Source: a virus. Taken from it: a stretch of 26,495 bases of DNA. The translations under genes and the position numbers were made by a program. The stretch lies in the IMG/VR virus record IMGVR_UViG_3300035183_000733, positions 1 to 26,495 of that record; one strand, written 5' to 3'. Below are positions 1-7,627 of the stretch, in pieces (positions within the stretch are counted from its first letter, which is position 1; each line of letters begins with the position of its first letter). The notes under the pieces are model-generated. The model did not search any database. It saw only the letters and a list, made by a program, of their open reading frames with translations, and was not told the origin of the DNA.

Positions 1-1
1 G

Positions 2-109
2 AGATCGGTACCGGGCAAGATCCTGTACAGGTCATTCTCGTGGGACGAGAACAGCGGACAGGGTGACTCTGACGAGTTTGGGGACATCCGTGTAGGCAGG
101 GTGGAATAG
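2..109 (+). CDS. 3' end of an unidentified gene, possibly ART-related (partial)
   Basis: Frame 2 is open from the window edge to a TAG at 107-109. The visible residues include KILYRSFSW, and an LYR tripeptide is the arginine motif of R-S-E ADP-ribosyltransferases, but too little is visible to assign a domain. After the TAG the same frame stays open into the next gene, with residues RWNTKKILKE before its start. This could be an A-rich leader, or real coding sequence if the TAG is read through by the suppressor tRNA at 19877. It precedes the CTS-tagged effector series and may be its first visible member. The start lies outside the window. Confidence 0.4.
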   Translation, partial: RSVPGKILYRSFSWDENSGQGDSDEFGDIRVGRVE

Positions 110-139
110 AGGTGGAATACAAAAAAAATACTAAAAGAA

Positions 140-1411
140 ATGAAAATTCAGAGGTTCAACGATTTCGTAAACGAGTACAAGAAGTTCGGAGAGTTCGAGG
201 GCGCACTGCGCTTCGGCGACTGGTCCGACTTCGCGAAGAGGCTGTCCGCCACCACGCAGAAGGGCTTCACCACCATAGAGGAGCTCCTCGACGGGCTCGG
301 CATGGACAAGCAGACATACGACAAGGTGAAGCGCAACATGATAGACAACTGGATCGACTCCGTGTCCAAGAGCCTGCTGCACGGCATATCCGGCGTGGAC
401 CTCGAGATACCAGAGAAGGGTGATGTGATATTCAAGGACGAGAAGGCACAGACGAGGTTCATAATAGTCGGCGGACCAGGCGCTGCCACGAGGAGCATCA
501 TGGGCGACGTCAACTCGACAAGGGGCCTCGGCCTCTGGGGCTACCCGAGCATAGTGGACGCCAAGAGCGGCAAGCCTGTGAGCAGGTTCATGATGGATGT
601 ACCGCTGTCGCTCGACTCGAAGAAGCAGGACGCGCTCGACGAGCTGCTACAGTACATCTGGGTCTACGTGTTCTACAACGACCATCTCAAGAAGAGCAAG
701 GGGCTGAAGCTCCCGAAGGTGCTCTACCGCGGTATACGCGTCGCCAACTTATTCGACACGCCAGAGATAAGGGCGGAGCTTGACAAAATCAAGAATTGGG
801 GGGTAGAAGGGGAGTTCAAGCGGGAGAAGAACACCAAGATGTGCACGGACGTCGTGATAAACTACATACTAAAGAACGGGTTATCTAAGATAGCCGACGG
901 CAACTACCTCAGCTTCACAGGAAGCAGGTCGATAGCCGAGTACTTCGCGCACTCGGAGGGCATAATACTCAAGGTGGACCCTAAGAAGGTCCGAGTGGTA
1001 ACCTCGCCGCTGACCGACGAGCAGTTTGCTGAGCCAAACCCGGCCACGGGCAAGAAGGAGCAGGAGTACATAGTCATGCTGCCCGACGACTACAAGTTCG
1101 AGAGGGACGACATCATCATAAGCAGCGAAGAGTACCTCGTTGGTGCCAACAGCCCGCTCGCGGTCGCGTTCTTCGGACACGACAACAAGAAGGCGGAGTA
1201 CGACTTCGAGCACGACGGCAAGAAGTACCACATCGAGACGTGGTACTCGTGGACGAGCAACACGTCAGGCAAGCTGGCATACAAGATCGACGGCAACTGG
1301 ATGGACGGAATAAAGCAGATAAAGAGGGACTACGGGTTCGACCCAACTCCGACCGAGAAGAACCTGGACAAGATAACTAACTTCCAGATAAAGCCGAAGA
1401 AATCCTTTTAA
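140..1411 (+). CDS. CTS-tagged ADP-ribosyltransferase of the R-S-E (Alt-like) type
   Basis: The 423-aa protein begins MKIQRFNDFVNE, matching the T4 capsid-targeting peptide; the VNE tripeptide fits a prohead-protease site (hydrophobic-x-E). All three ART motifs are visible: arginine motif VLYRG (R197), STS-like motif LSFTGS (about 257-262) followed by a helix SIAEYFA, and ExE-type motif KEQEYIVML (E307 and E309). An E-x-E or Q-x-E turn is typical of arginine-directed mono-ADP-ribosyltransferases such as T4 Alt. Residues 15-190 and 330-423 match nothing I recognise. I infer that it is packaged in the capsid, injected, and modifies host proteins. It is followed 20 bp later by another CTS/ART gene. 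Confidence 0.8.
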   Translation: MKIQRFNDFVNEYKKFGEFEGALRFGDWSDFAKRLSATTQKGFTTIEELLDGLGMDKQTYDKVKRNMIDNWIDSVSKSLLHGISGVDLEIPEKGDVIFKDEKAQTRFIIVGGPGAATRSIMGDVNSTRGLGLWGYPSIVDAKSGKPVSRFMMDVPLSLDSKKQDALDELLQYIWVYVFYNDHLKKSKGLKLPKVLYRGIRVANLFDTPEIRAELDKIKNWGVEGEFKREKNTKMCTDVVINYILKNGLSKIADGNYLSFTGSRSIAEYFAHSEGIILKVDPKKVRVVTSPLTDEQFAEPNPATGKKEQEYIVMLPDDYKFERDDIIISSEEYLVGANSPLAVAFFGHDNKKAEYDFEHDGKKYHIETWYSWTSNTSGKLAYKIDGNWMDGIKQIKRDYGFDPTPTEKNLDKITNFQIKPKKSF

Positions 1412-1431
1412 ACGAGGACGGTACAATTGAA

Positions 1432-2156
1432 ATGAAGAACATCCTCACGTACGAACTGTTCGAGAAGAAGAAATACCACCAGGAGAGTCTGCCGTGGAGA
1501 AGTTCTTCAGGGTCGATCCGAAGATCAAGAGCATACTCGACAGCGTATTGTTTCCCGCGCAAAACATAGTGAACAAGGGTAGTTCGAGAGTGCCGGCAGT
1601 CAAACACAGGATACACAACAACATGCTTGTCGACTATAAGTTCAAGGGCGGTCCCAACTTCGTGTCAGCAGAGAGATTCAATAAATTAGCGGAGGGCAAG
1701 ACCGTGTTGTACAGGGGCGTACAGAGCGAGAAATACAGGGACGACCTCGAGTACGATAATGCCAAGTTCAGAGGCTCCGTGAACGTGTACCAGGGCACTT
1801 GGGTAACGGACGACAAGGAGTATGCCGCTACATTTCACTACGACAAGGAACCGCTTAGGCTTCTCCTTAAAGACGACACGAAAATAATAGACGACGACGA
1901 GGCTAACAAACTATGGGGTGATTTTGCACAAGAGATGACCCGCGCAGAAAATGCCGGCCTCGAGATGGATGATGAGCGCGAGTCCAAGACAGTGCTGTAT
2001 CAGGCGAAATACTTAAAGGACAACCTCGACCCCACATTCCTCGCTATCATGAAAGGATACGACGCAGTGAGACTATACCAGAACCCGAATAAATCCAAGC
2101 AAGAAGTCACGGTCTATGTCGTATTCAACAGGAGCAAACTAATAATAAGCAGATGA
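1432..2156 (+). CDS. CTS-tagged ADP-ribosyltransferase-like protein (one frameshift near 1465)
   Basis: ATG 1432 gives MKNILTYELFEKK, a capsid-targeting peptide. That frame degenerates after about 12 residues, and the main frame is open from about 1470 to 2156; a single-base change in the GAGAAGAAGAAA stretch would join them. Without the repair, translation could only begin at GTG 1494. The body has ART motifs: VLYRGVQ (R motif, about 1704-1724), GTWVTDDKEYAATF (second motif, about 1796-1837) and, near the C-terminus, GYDAVRLY followed by EVTVYVVFN, an arrangement common in phage ARTs with a late Glu. The TGA overlaps the next ATG. Target unknown. The frameshift may be an assembly error. Confidence 0.65.
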
Positions 2157-2538
2157 AGAATTTGAAACTATACGAGGACTTCAGCGTTAACGAGGGCGTG
2201 ACCCACCGTAAGCTCGTGCTGTACCACGGCGTCAAGGATCCGAAGAACGTGACCTCACCAAGATCAAGACCAACTGGAACAACGACCACGCGGTGTCTAC
2301 TATGACCACGCCGAAGTCGGTCGCGAGGTTCTTCGGAAGAAACATAACAATACTGCGCATAGAGTTTGAGGGCAACGTGGGAACACCGGGCGACGCGCGT
2401 TCGTATGCCAGCACGCCTCAACAGTACACCAGGGACGTAGTCGACTCCGGCATAGACGCGGTAATGCTCGACGGAGAGGGCGCAAAGCGGGTGTTCATAT
2501 ACAACACTAAGGCGATAAAAAAAATAACAAAGATGTGA
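2153..2538 (+). CDS. CTS-tagged small ART-like protein (one frameshift near 2250)
   Basis: It starts at ATG 2153, overlapping the previous stop, with MKNLKLYEDFSVNE, one of the best capsid-targeting peptides here and ending in the expected VNE. The frame runs through KLVLYHGV (an H-type ART first motif, as in the PARP-like H-Y-E group) and is lost at about 2250. The neighbouring frame carries on with NDHAVSTMTTPKSVARFFG (second motif and helix) and DSGIDAVML...RVFIYNTKAI (third-motif region). Adding one base after AACGT restores one protein of about 128 aa. The first motif has His instead of Arg, so its chemistry may differ from the 140-1411 enzyme. Confidence 0.65.
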
Positions 2539-2756
2539 TGAAGAATATCAAGACATTTGAAAACTTCATGGGTGACCCGCTCGAGATACTCGTGGGTGTA
2601 GCAAGGAAAATCGAGAAGAGTCTCGATAAGTCGAAGCAGATCAATAAGGCAGACCTACAAAAGATAGTGACGGACTCGGGAGAGGCCGCGATGTCGTCGA
2701 AGCAGATAGACATGCTGGCCGACATCCTCACGGACCGCGGATACGAAATAAAATGA
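2538..2756 (+). CDS. Small CTS-tagged protein, putative internal head protein
   Basis: 72 aa starting MKNIKTFENFMGDP, a capsid-targeting peptide in which the usual NE is replaced by GDP. The ATG overlaps the TGA of the upstream gene, and the stop overlaps the next ATG, so it lies inside one translationally coupled run. The rest is short, charged and probably helical (KIEKSLDKSKQINKADLQKI), and the C-terminal half (AAMSSKQIDMLADILTDRGY) could be a small helical hairpin. I see no enzyme motif. By position and tag I infer a packaged internal protein like the small T4 internal proteins. Function unknown. Confidence 0.6.
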   Translation: MKNIKTFENFMGDPLEILVGVARKIEKSLDKSKQINKADLQKIVTDSGEAAMSSKQIDMLADILTDRGYEIK

Positions 2757-3255
2757 GGCACCTGCAGACATACCAGATGTTCGAGTCGTGGAAGCCTAAG
2801 TTCGACGTAAAGACCATATTCGACGCCATACCATGGTACGACGCAAACCGTGATCTGTACCCGGGATACAGCGAGGAGGAGGACACCAACAAGGCGTCGG
2901 ACGAGTACTGGTTCGACACGAAGGAGAAGACAGAGCAGTACGCAGCGGATCTCATAGACCTGTTCGACTCACTGCCAGATCCGGTGCCCGTGTACAGGGC
3001 GATCAAGGCGAAGTCGGAAGCGGACATAAACCTGGAGATGCCGGGCGAGTCGTGAAGCTTCGACAGGGACTCCGCCGTGAACTTCGGTAGGCACAACGGG
3101 TCCAACTTCCTCCTGACTGTGAAGATAAATAAGGAGGACGTGAACTGGGCCGGAACGATAAAGGCGTACGTGCTCTTCTCGGGTTCGTACTCCGAGGACG
3201 ACGAGAACGAGCTGGTGATAGACGACCAAGATAAGCTGCAGGAAATAAAAAATAG
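2753..3255 (+). CDS. CTS-tagged ART-like protein interrupted by an in-frame TGA at 3053
   Basis: ATG 2753 gives MRHLQTYQMFESW, a divergent capsid-targeting peptide. The first ART motif is VPVYRAIK (about 2987-3010). The frame stops at TGA 3053-3055, then continues without shift as SFDRDSAVNFGRHNG, exactly where the second ART motif should lie. A Trp codon (TGG) there would read GESWSFDRDS, a normal motif-2 form. The third motif DDENELVI (ExE) follows at about 3199-3222. The frame then misses its probable TAG at 3253 because of the A-run 3247-3252 and runs into the next gene. As written the product is a 100-aa fragment lacking two motifs. Whether TGA is read through, is an error, or inactivates the gene is open. 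Confidence 0.6.
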
Positions 3256-3265
3256 AGAAACTAAG

Positions 3266-4300
3266 GTGAAGCACCTCAGGTTATACGAGAACTACGTCAA
3301 CGAGAAGATGGGCGTGCCGGGAGGCCTGGAGAAGCAGGCGGACGGCGTGACCGTGCTCGTCGTGCAGGAGTACGTGGAGATGATCGGCAACGACACCGTA
3401 TACAGGCCGGTGTGGGCGACCGTGGGCGGCGACGGCTACCCGGATGGCGAGATATTTATCAAGCTCTACATAAACAAGAAGGACACGTCGAGGATATACG
3501 TCGAGGGCGGGATCAAGTCCCAGACGATGAAGATTGACAAGGACGGCTTCACCATAGACATGCAGGTGACCATGACAGGCGAGGCCACCGACATCTGGAA
3601 TGCCCGCAAGAGGGGATCGCTCGGCGACCCGTTCGTGCTGGACCCGGCGCTCGAGAAGGAGATAAGGCGCGTGGTCTACCACGAGCTGACCCACGTCTAC
3701 GAGGCATACGTCAGGAAGGCGACCGGCGCGGTGGAGCTGCACAACACGGAGACGATGGTCTACGACGCAATGGCCAAGGAGATACGGAAGCGGTTCGGGT
3801 ACAAGCTCGCGACCAAGCCGATAATGGACTTCATGTTCCTCGTGTACCTGGCGCAGGCGACGGAGGTCTCCGCGAGGGTGCCCGAGGCGTACTCGATAAT
3901 AAAGGACATACCGGACCCGCACGAGCGGGAGAAGATAATAAGGGCATCGTCCATGTGGAAGCAGGCCGAGGACATGATCAACTACAACGCGCAGGACTAC
4001 ATCGACAGGGCCAAGCACGACGTCACGCTCGAGATGTGGCCGGAGTTCAGGAGGCTGATGTCCGACAACATGGGCGCGCTCCTGAGCATGATCGACCGCA
4101 AGGCCAAGGACTACATGATCCTGTCCAGGAGGGACGGGCAGGAGGACAGGTTGAAGGCCAGGGAGCTGGTCACGCCGAGCATGCGCAAGGGCCTCGAAGC
4201 GTCGCAGGACATAGAGAGGTTCATGCACCAGTGGCAGGGGATAATAAACAGGGCCGGCAGGAAGCTGAGGGCCAAGCTGAGCAAGCTAACAACTATATGA
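3266..4300 (+). CDS. CTS-tagged HExxH zinc metalloprotease-like protein
   Basis: I chose the GTG at 3266 because it yields VKHLRLYENYVNEKM, a clear capsid-targeting peptide, just after the end of the preceding ART-like gene. The roughly 344-aa product contains VVYHELTHVYEAY with the HExxH zinc site at H139-H143. It also has ATEVSARVPEA, where E200 in a T-E-V-x-A-R setting is the likely third zinc ligand of a gluzincin-type peptidase. The N-terminal half is beta-rich and the C-terminal 130 residues are helical and charged. It is the only protease-like member of the packaged set. I infer cleavage of a host protein after injection, or of a packaged partner. Substrate unknown. Confidence 0.7.
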   Translation: MKHLRLYENYVNEKMGVPGGLEKQADGVTVLVVQEYVEMIGNDTVYRPVWATVGGDGYPDGEIFIKLYINKKDTSRIYVEGGIKSQTMKIDKDGFTIDMQVTMTGEATDIWNARKRGSLGDPFVLDPALEKEIRRVVYHELTHVYEAYVRKATGAVELHNTETMVYDAMAKEIRKRFGYKLATKPIMDFMFLVYLAQATEVSARVPEAYSIIKDIPDPHEREKIIRASSMWKQAEDMINYNAQDYIDRAKHDVTLEMWPEFRRLMSDNMGALLSMIDRKAKDYMILSRRDGQEDRLKARELVTPSMRKGLEASQDIERFMHQWQGIINRAGRKLRAKLSKLTTI

Positions 4301-4329
4301 GATAGGCCGCAGGAAATAAATAAACTGAA

Positions 4330-5580
4330 ATGAGACACATCAAACTATACGAGGACTTCAAGGAGCAGAAGACGTACTACACGACCTCGTCGCCCATGAG
4401 CATATCCGAGTTCGTGGAGACCGAGGTGGAGGATCGCGGCAACTACGAGCAGGACCAGGTCGACGCCTGGATCGAGCAGTACGGGATAACCGACGACTCC
4501 GAGCTGCTGTGGATCACGACTACGCCGTGGATGGCCGCGAGGTACCAGATGAACGCCGAGGACTGGCACGACGCCGAGAGGATATACAACGCCAACAAGA
4601 GTGACTACCCGGTTCAGACGGTCGACGCGTCGGAGGGGACCATAGTGGAGGAATCCGACGACGGCGACGACGGATACATAATGATACTGAAGAAATCACC
4701 TGAGGAAGTACAACGACTTCGCCGACGACGACGGATACATAATGATACTGAAGAAATGAACCACCTGAGGAAGTACAACGACTTCGCCGACGACGGCGAC
4801 GAAATGAAGGTGCACGCTAAGAAGGTGCACGTCGCGCAGAAGGAGGACGAGTCCGTCAAGGCGTTCAACGACGCAGGACCCATGAAGATAGCGAACGGGT
4901 GGATGCTGTACCTCGACGAGGATAAGCAGATGCCGGTTGGTTCCGCCTTCATCAACATCAACACCAACGGCGCGCTCGCGCTGAGGGAGGTTGAGATAGC
5001 GAAGGGGATGCACAACAAGGGCATCGGTACCAAGTTCATGGAGCAACTGTGTAAGGCAGCGGACGACCATGGCTGGAAGATAGTGCTGACGCCGGACACA
5101 TACAAGGGCTCCGCAATGGGCAGGCTCAAGGAGTTCTACAAAAGGTTCGGGTTTGTTGACAACAAGGGGCGCAATAAGGACTGGTCCGTGCGGGAGACGA
5201 TGTACAGGGACGCCGGATCACTGGAGGAGAAGCTGGCGGTCGTGCCGCCGGACATAAGGAAGAAGCGCGTTGAGCAGAACTCGAAGATAGCCAAGGAGCT
5301 CGGACTGCGATTCGAGGGGGACTACGTCCAGCTGTACCACGGGACGAGCAAGGCAAACCTTAGCAAGATATACAAGTCCGGCAAGTTCAAAAGCGGAACG
5401 TGGTTCGCCACAGATCTGGAGACCGCGCAGAAGTACGCGAAGGCCAATCACAACACGAGCGCGGTAGACACCGTGTGGGTGTACATGGGCTCTCTGGTGT
5501 ACAACGGTTACTTCTCGAGTCAGGAGGAACTGTACTTTGGCAACAACAGATATTCGCCGAAGGACATAATATATAAGTAG
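4330..5580 (+). CDS. Fused CTS proteins: ART-like module, then CTS-GNAT-ART
   Basis: As written it is one 416-aa frame, but it looks like two genes joined by a tandem duplication at 4665-4787. Residues 1-120 start MRHIKLYEDF (CTS) and carry ART-like pieces YYTTSS, LLWITTTPWMAARY and GYIMILKK; without the duplication this protein would stop at TGA overlapping ATG 4756. From residue 143 a second CTS, MNHLRKYNDF, begins a protein with a GNAT acetyltransferase domain (HNKGIGTKF for acetyl-CoA near 228-236, then FYKRFGF) and a C-terminal H-type ART (LYHGTS about 335-340, GTWFATDLETAQKYA about 356-370, late EE). TAG 5578 is backed by an in-frame TAA two codons on. GNAT plus ART implies two host-protein modifications from one packaged protein. 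Confidence 0.7.
   Translation: MRHIKLYEDFKEQKTYYTTSSPMSISEFVETEVEDRGNYEQDQVDAWIEQYGITDDSELLWITTTPWMAARYQMNAEDWHDAERIYNANKSDYPVQTVDASEGTIVEESDDGDDGYIMILKKSPEEVQRLRRRRRIHNDTEEMNHLRKYNDFADDGDEMKVHAKKVHVAQKEDESVKAFNDAGPMKIANGWMLYLDEDKQMPVGSAFININTNGALALREVEIAKGMHNKGIGTKFMEQLCKAADDHGWKIVLTPDTYKGSAMGRLKEFYKRFGFVDNKGRNKDWSVRETMYRDAGSLEEKLAVVPPDIRKKRVEQNSKIAKELGLRFEGDYVQLYHGTSKANLSKIYKSGKFKSGTWFATDLETAQKYAKANHNTSAVDTVWVYMGSLVYNGYFSSQEELYFGNNRYSPKDIIYK
4665..4787 (+). repeat. 61-bp-offset imperfect tandem duplication across a gene junction
   Basis: Bases 4665-4722 and 4726-4787 are the same sequence except that the first copy lacks the four bases GAAC found in the second. The unit spans the end of one gene (GYIMILKK then TGA) and the start of the next (MNHLRKYNDF). 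The missing four bases remove the TGA and the 61-bp offset changes frame, so two overlapping genes become one open frame with a linker of alternate-frame residues. This could be a real fusion or an assembly artefact. Confidence 0.85.
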
Positions 5581-5598
5581 TACTAAACAGATAAAACA

Positions 5599-5892
5599 AT
5601 GAGAGACGACAACTTTGAGGATTTTTTCGACGAGGAACTTAATCACGGGCGAGGTCACACTATGTGGCCAGAGTTCGACAAGCTCAAGACGCAGATATGC
5701 GTGTTCCACTTCCTGTGGGACGAGGGTTACATCAACGAGGGTGAGTTCAAGCCGGAGGTCACCATCGACGAGGTCAACGACGCGGTCGAGGCAGAGTTCG
5801 GCATCAAGAACTACTTCGACGAGGGTCTGGAGTCCGCTACGGATGACATGCTCAACGACATGAGGAACTTCGCCGAAGCGTACATGAGATAA
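5599..5892 (+). CDS. Small acidic protein of unknown function in the effector island
   Basis: 97 aa starting MRDDNFEDFFDEELN. This is only loosely like a capsid-targeting peptide (F-x-D-F-F...E) and may not function as one. The composition is strongly acidic with aromatic residues (CVFHFLWDEGYINEGEF), consistent with a small globular helical protein. No catalytic motif is recognised. It lies 19 bp after the GNAT-ART gene and 20 bp before the next CTS gene on the same strand, so it is part of the same transcription unit. It might be an internal head protein or an inhibitor of a neighbouring toxin-like enzyme; neither is shown by the sequence. Confidence 0.6.
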   Translation: MRDDNFEDFFDEELNHGRGHTMWPEFDKLKTQICVFHFLWDEGYINEGEFKPEVTIDEVNDAVEAEFGIKNYFDEGLESATDDMLNDMRNFAEAYMR

Positions 5893-5911
5893 AAATAAAG
5901 CGTAGCCACAG

Positions 5912-6704
5912 GTGGGAAACATTAAGAAATTCGGCGATTTCGTGAACGAGCCGAGGAGCCAACTCACGATACCCTTCAAGGAGAAGCGTTAGGGCAAGAC
6001 CGTGCATGGCCACCTCGAGGACGCCTTGATAGACCTGAAGGCAGGCAACCCCAAGAGCTACTTCTCGAAGTCTAACCCGGACGCCGAGAAAAGAGAAACA
6101 TTACGACAAGACGCTTGACAGGGTCATCGACGACCTGGACACGAGCACCGAGTATGTGTACAACTTCCTCGTGAACTACGACCCGAACGACGAGGACTAC
6201 GAGGACTATTACTACAATTGGACGCTCAAGGACGACGAGGACTACCTCGACGGCGACCACACGTTCGACCTGGTCAAGTACCTGGTCGAGAACACCCGGT
6301 ACGTCAAGGACATATTCACCGAGGAGGGATTCAAAGAATTCAAGAAATTATCGATGGGCAAGTTCGACGAGGACATTGCCGACATGCAGTACACGGTGAG
6401 GGACGCTTACGACAAGGACGAGGACGGCCTGATAGACTGCTGGAGGACCGTGTTGTACACCAAGGGCAAAGAGAAGGACATCTACCTGAACATAATGAAG
6501 CACGGAGGTGTAGGATTATACTGAGCATGGGACCAGGATAAGGCCGAAGCCTACTGGGGCGAGTCTGGCGGGCACTCGATAACGCTGCACGGGAAGGTGG
6601 CGGTCGAGGACGTCGACAAGATCCTCGTGATAGGATACCACGACGTCATAGAAAAGTACACGGAATTCGAGGAGCCTTACGTGGTAAAAGTTGGAAACGA
6701 TTAG
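5912..6704 (+). CDS. CTS-tagged ART-like protein with in-frame TAG, a frameshift and in-frame TGA
   Basis: GTG 5912 gives VGNIKKFGDFVNEP, a good capsid-targeting peptide ending VNE. The frame meets TAG at 5990 but remains coding-like (GKTVHGHLEDALIDLKAG). It shifts at the AAAA near 6087, where removing one A gives DAEKEKHYDKTLDRV. It then runs to TGA 6522 in GGVGLY-TGA-AWDQDKAEAYWG and on in frame to TAG 6702. The pieces WRTVLYTKG and LY[W]AWDQDKAEAYW look like ART motifs 1 and 2, with the TGA at a Trp position as in the gene at 2753; EEPYVVKV may be the third. The suppressor tRNA here could read the TAG; nothing found would read TGA. It may be inactive, recoded or mis-sequenced. Confidence 0.55.
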
Positions 6705-6713
6705 ATATATAAA
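6704..6713 (+). promoter_or_regulatory. T4-like late promoter motif GATATATAAA
   Basis: This 10-mer occurs four times in the window, each time 19-31 bp before a start codon on the plus strand (here ATG 6740). Its core resembles the T4 late -10 box TATAAATA, which needs no -35 element, and I see no conserved -35 here. It overlaps the end of the upstream gene. Confidence 0.5.
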
Positions 6714-6739
6714 CTATACTTAAAAAATATAACACGGAT

Positions 6740-7336
6740 ATGGAAAAGATAACCCTGCAACAGGATGTGTCCAAGAAATTGAAGAACCTGAAAATGTTCG
6801 AGGACTTCAACGTCAACGAAGCCGACGTGGACGCAGTTGCTGCGCGCAAGCTGCGCGTGACAAAGGACTTCAAGGACCAGGTCACCGCTATGATGGAGAT
6901 GTCCAAGAAGTACCAGGCGATGGAGGAGGAGCTCAAGAAGCTCGGGAAGCTGCTCGGGAAGCAAGAGGGCGAGGTACAGAAGGTCCTCGAGAAGTACGGC
7001 GCAGTCTTCGTAGAGATAGACTCTGCGATTGGAAAGATCGCTATAGAGCTCAAGGACAAACCCGGCAAGACCACTAAATCGTACAAGGAGATCTCCGAGG
7101 CGCTCGAGGAGCTGCTGCCTAAGACCGAAGAGGTTGTGAAGCAGACCACGGCGATATACGACAAGTTCACCAAGCACAACCCGGACAAGAAGGAGCTCCA
7201 GTACAAGGTGCAGGAGGGACTCATGGATTGGATCAAGTCCGTCGGCGGATGGTTCAAGAGCGCAATCGACAAGCTCAAGGGGCTTCTCCCTTCGTTCGAG
7301 AAGAGCGCGGACAAACTCAAAAAGGCGGTAGCATGA
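6740..7336 (+). CDS. CTS-containing helical internal head or structural protein
   Basis: 198 aa from ATG 6740, or 185 aa from TTG 6779. The TTG would place the capsid-targeting peptide LKNLKMFEDFNVNE exactly at the N-terminus, as in its neighbours; with the ATG it starts at residue 14. The body is long amphipathic helix rich in K and E (EMSKKYQAMEEELKKLGK, then QEGEVQKVLEKY), suggesting a coiled coil, and ends with a hydrophobic helix DWIKSVGGWFKSAIDKLKGL that could bind membrane. The late-promoter-like motif 27 bp upstream fits a virion protein. It may be an abundant internal core protein or a membrane-active injected protein. The stop overlaps the next ATG. Confidence 0.65.
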   Translation: MEKITLQQDVSKKLKNLKMFEDFNVNEADVDAVAARKLRVTKDFKDQVTAMMEMSKKYQAMEEELKKLGKLLGKQEGEVQKVLEKYGAVFVEIDSAIGKIAIELKDKPGKTTKSYKEISEALEELLPKTEEVVKQTTAIYDKFTKHNPDKKELQYKVQEGLMDWIKSVGGWFKSAIDKLKGLLPSFEKSADKLKKAVA

Positions 7337-7392
7337 AGGACCTAAAACTATTCGAAGAGCACAGCGACGCAATTTTATACAGGAGGAAGTAA
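7333..7392 (+). CDS. CTS micro-ORF, 19 aa
   Basis: ATG 7333 overlaps the preceding TGA and gives MKDLKLFEEHSDAILYRRK then TAA. The product is little more than the capsid-targeting peptide. It may be a leader peptide, a remnant of an effector gene lost by recombination at the tag, or a gene cut short by an indel. Its stop overlaps the next ATG (TAATG), so it could couple translation to the 56-aa protein downstream. Confidence 0.45.
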   Translation: MKDLKLFEEHSDAILYRRK

Positions 7393-7562
7393 TGGGATGG
7401 ATGCCGACATTCGGGTACGTTAAGAGCGCTTTCAAGGACAACAAGGAGGCTTTTAAGTTCATGAAGAAAAAGAAGGGCTCGGTTAAAGTTGGGGAGCTCG
7501 GCAAGGCGGCCGAATCCATAAACGCACTGGTAGACGTAAACAAGCAGACTAAGCCGCTATGA
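7392..7562 (+). CDS. Small basic protein of unknown function, 56 aa
   Basis: Starts MGWMPTFGYVKSAFKDNKE from an ATG overlapping the stop of the preceding micro-ORF, after an AGGAGG sequence at 7381-7386 that is a good Shine-Dalgarno site for this phage. It is rich in lysine (KFMKKKKGSVK). The C-terminal half, GELGKAAESINALVDVNKQ, looks helical. No known domain is recognised. Its stop overlaps the next CTS micro-ORF. If the upstream tag were joined to it by a small indel it would be another CTS internal protein, which the context favours but does not prove. Confidence 0.5.
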   Translation: MGWMPTFGYVKSAFKDNKEAFKFMKKKKGSVKVGELGKAAESINALVDVNKQTKPL

Positions 7563-7627
7563 AGCACTTAAAACTATTTGAGTACTTCTCAATCAACGAA
7601 GATTACAAAAATCGCACTAAAGAATGA
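7559..7627 (+). CDS. CTS micro-ORF, 22 aa
   Basis: ATG 7559 overlaps the previous TGA and encodes MKHLKLFEYFSINEDYKNR then five more codons and TGA. It contains a complete capsid-targeting peptide with the expected INE site and almost nothing after it. It is directly followed, with a four-base overlap, by another tag. The protein is either only a tag, an insertion point for effector modules, or the remains of one. Confidence 0.45.
   Translation: MKHLKLFEYFSINEDYKNRTKE

Noticed and set aside
3281-4228. Long minus-strand open frame opposite the metalloprotease gene
   Set aside because: Its composition (H, V, R, L-rich) is that of an antisense shadow of a biased coding strand. The plus strand has the CTS and HExxH motifs.
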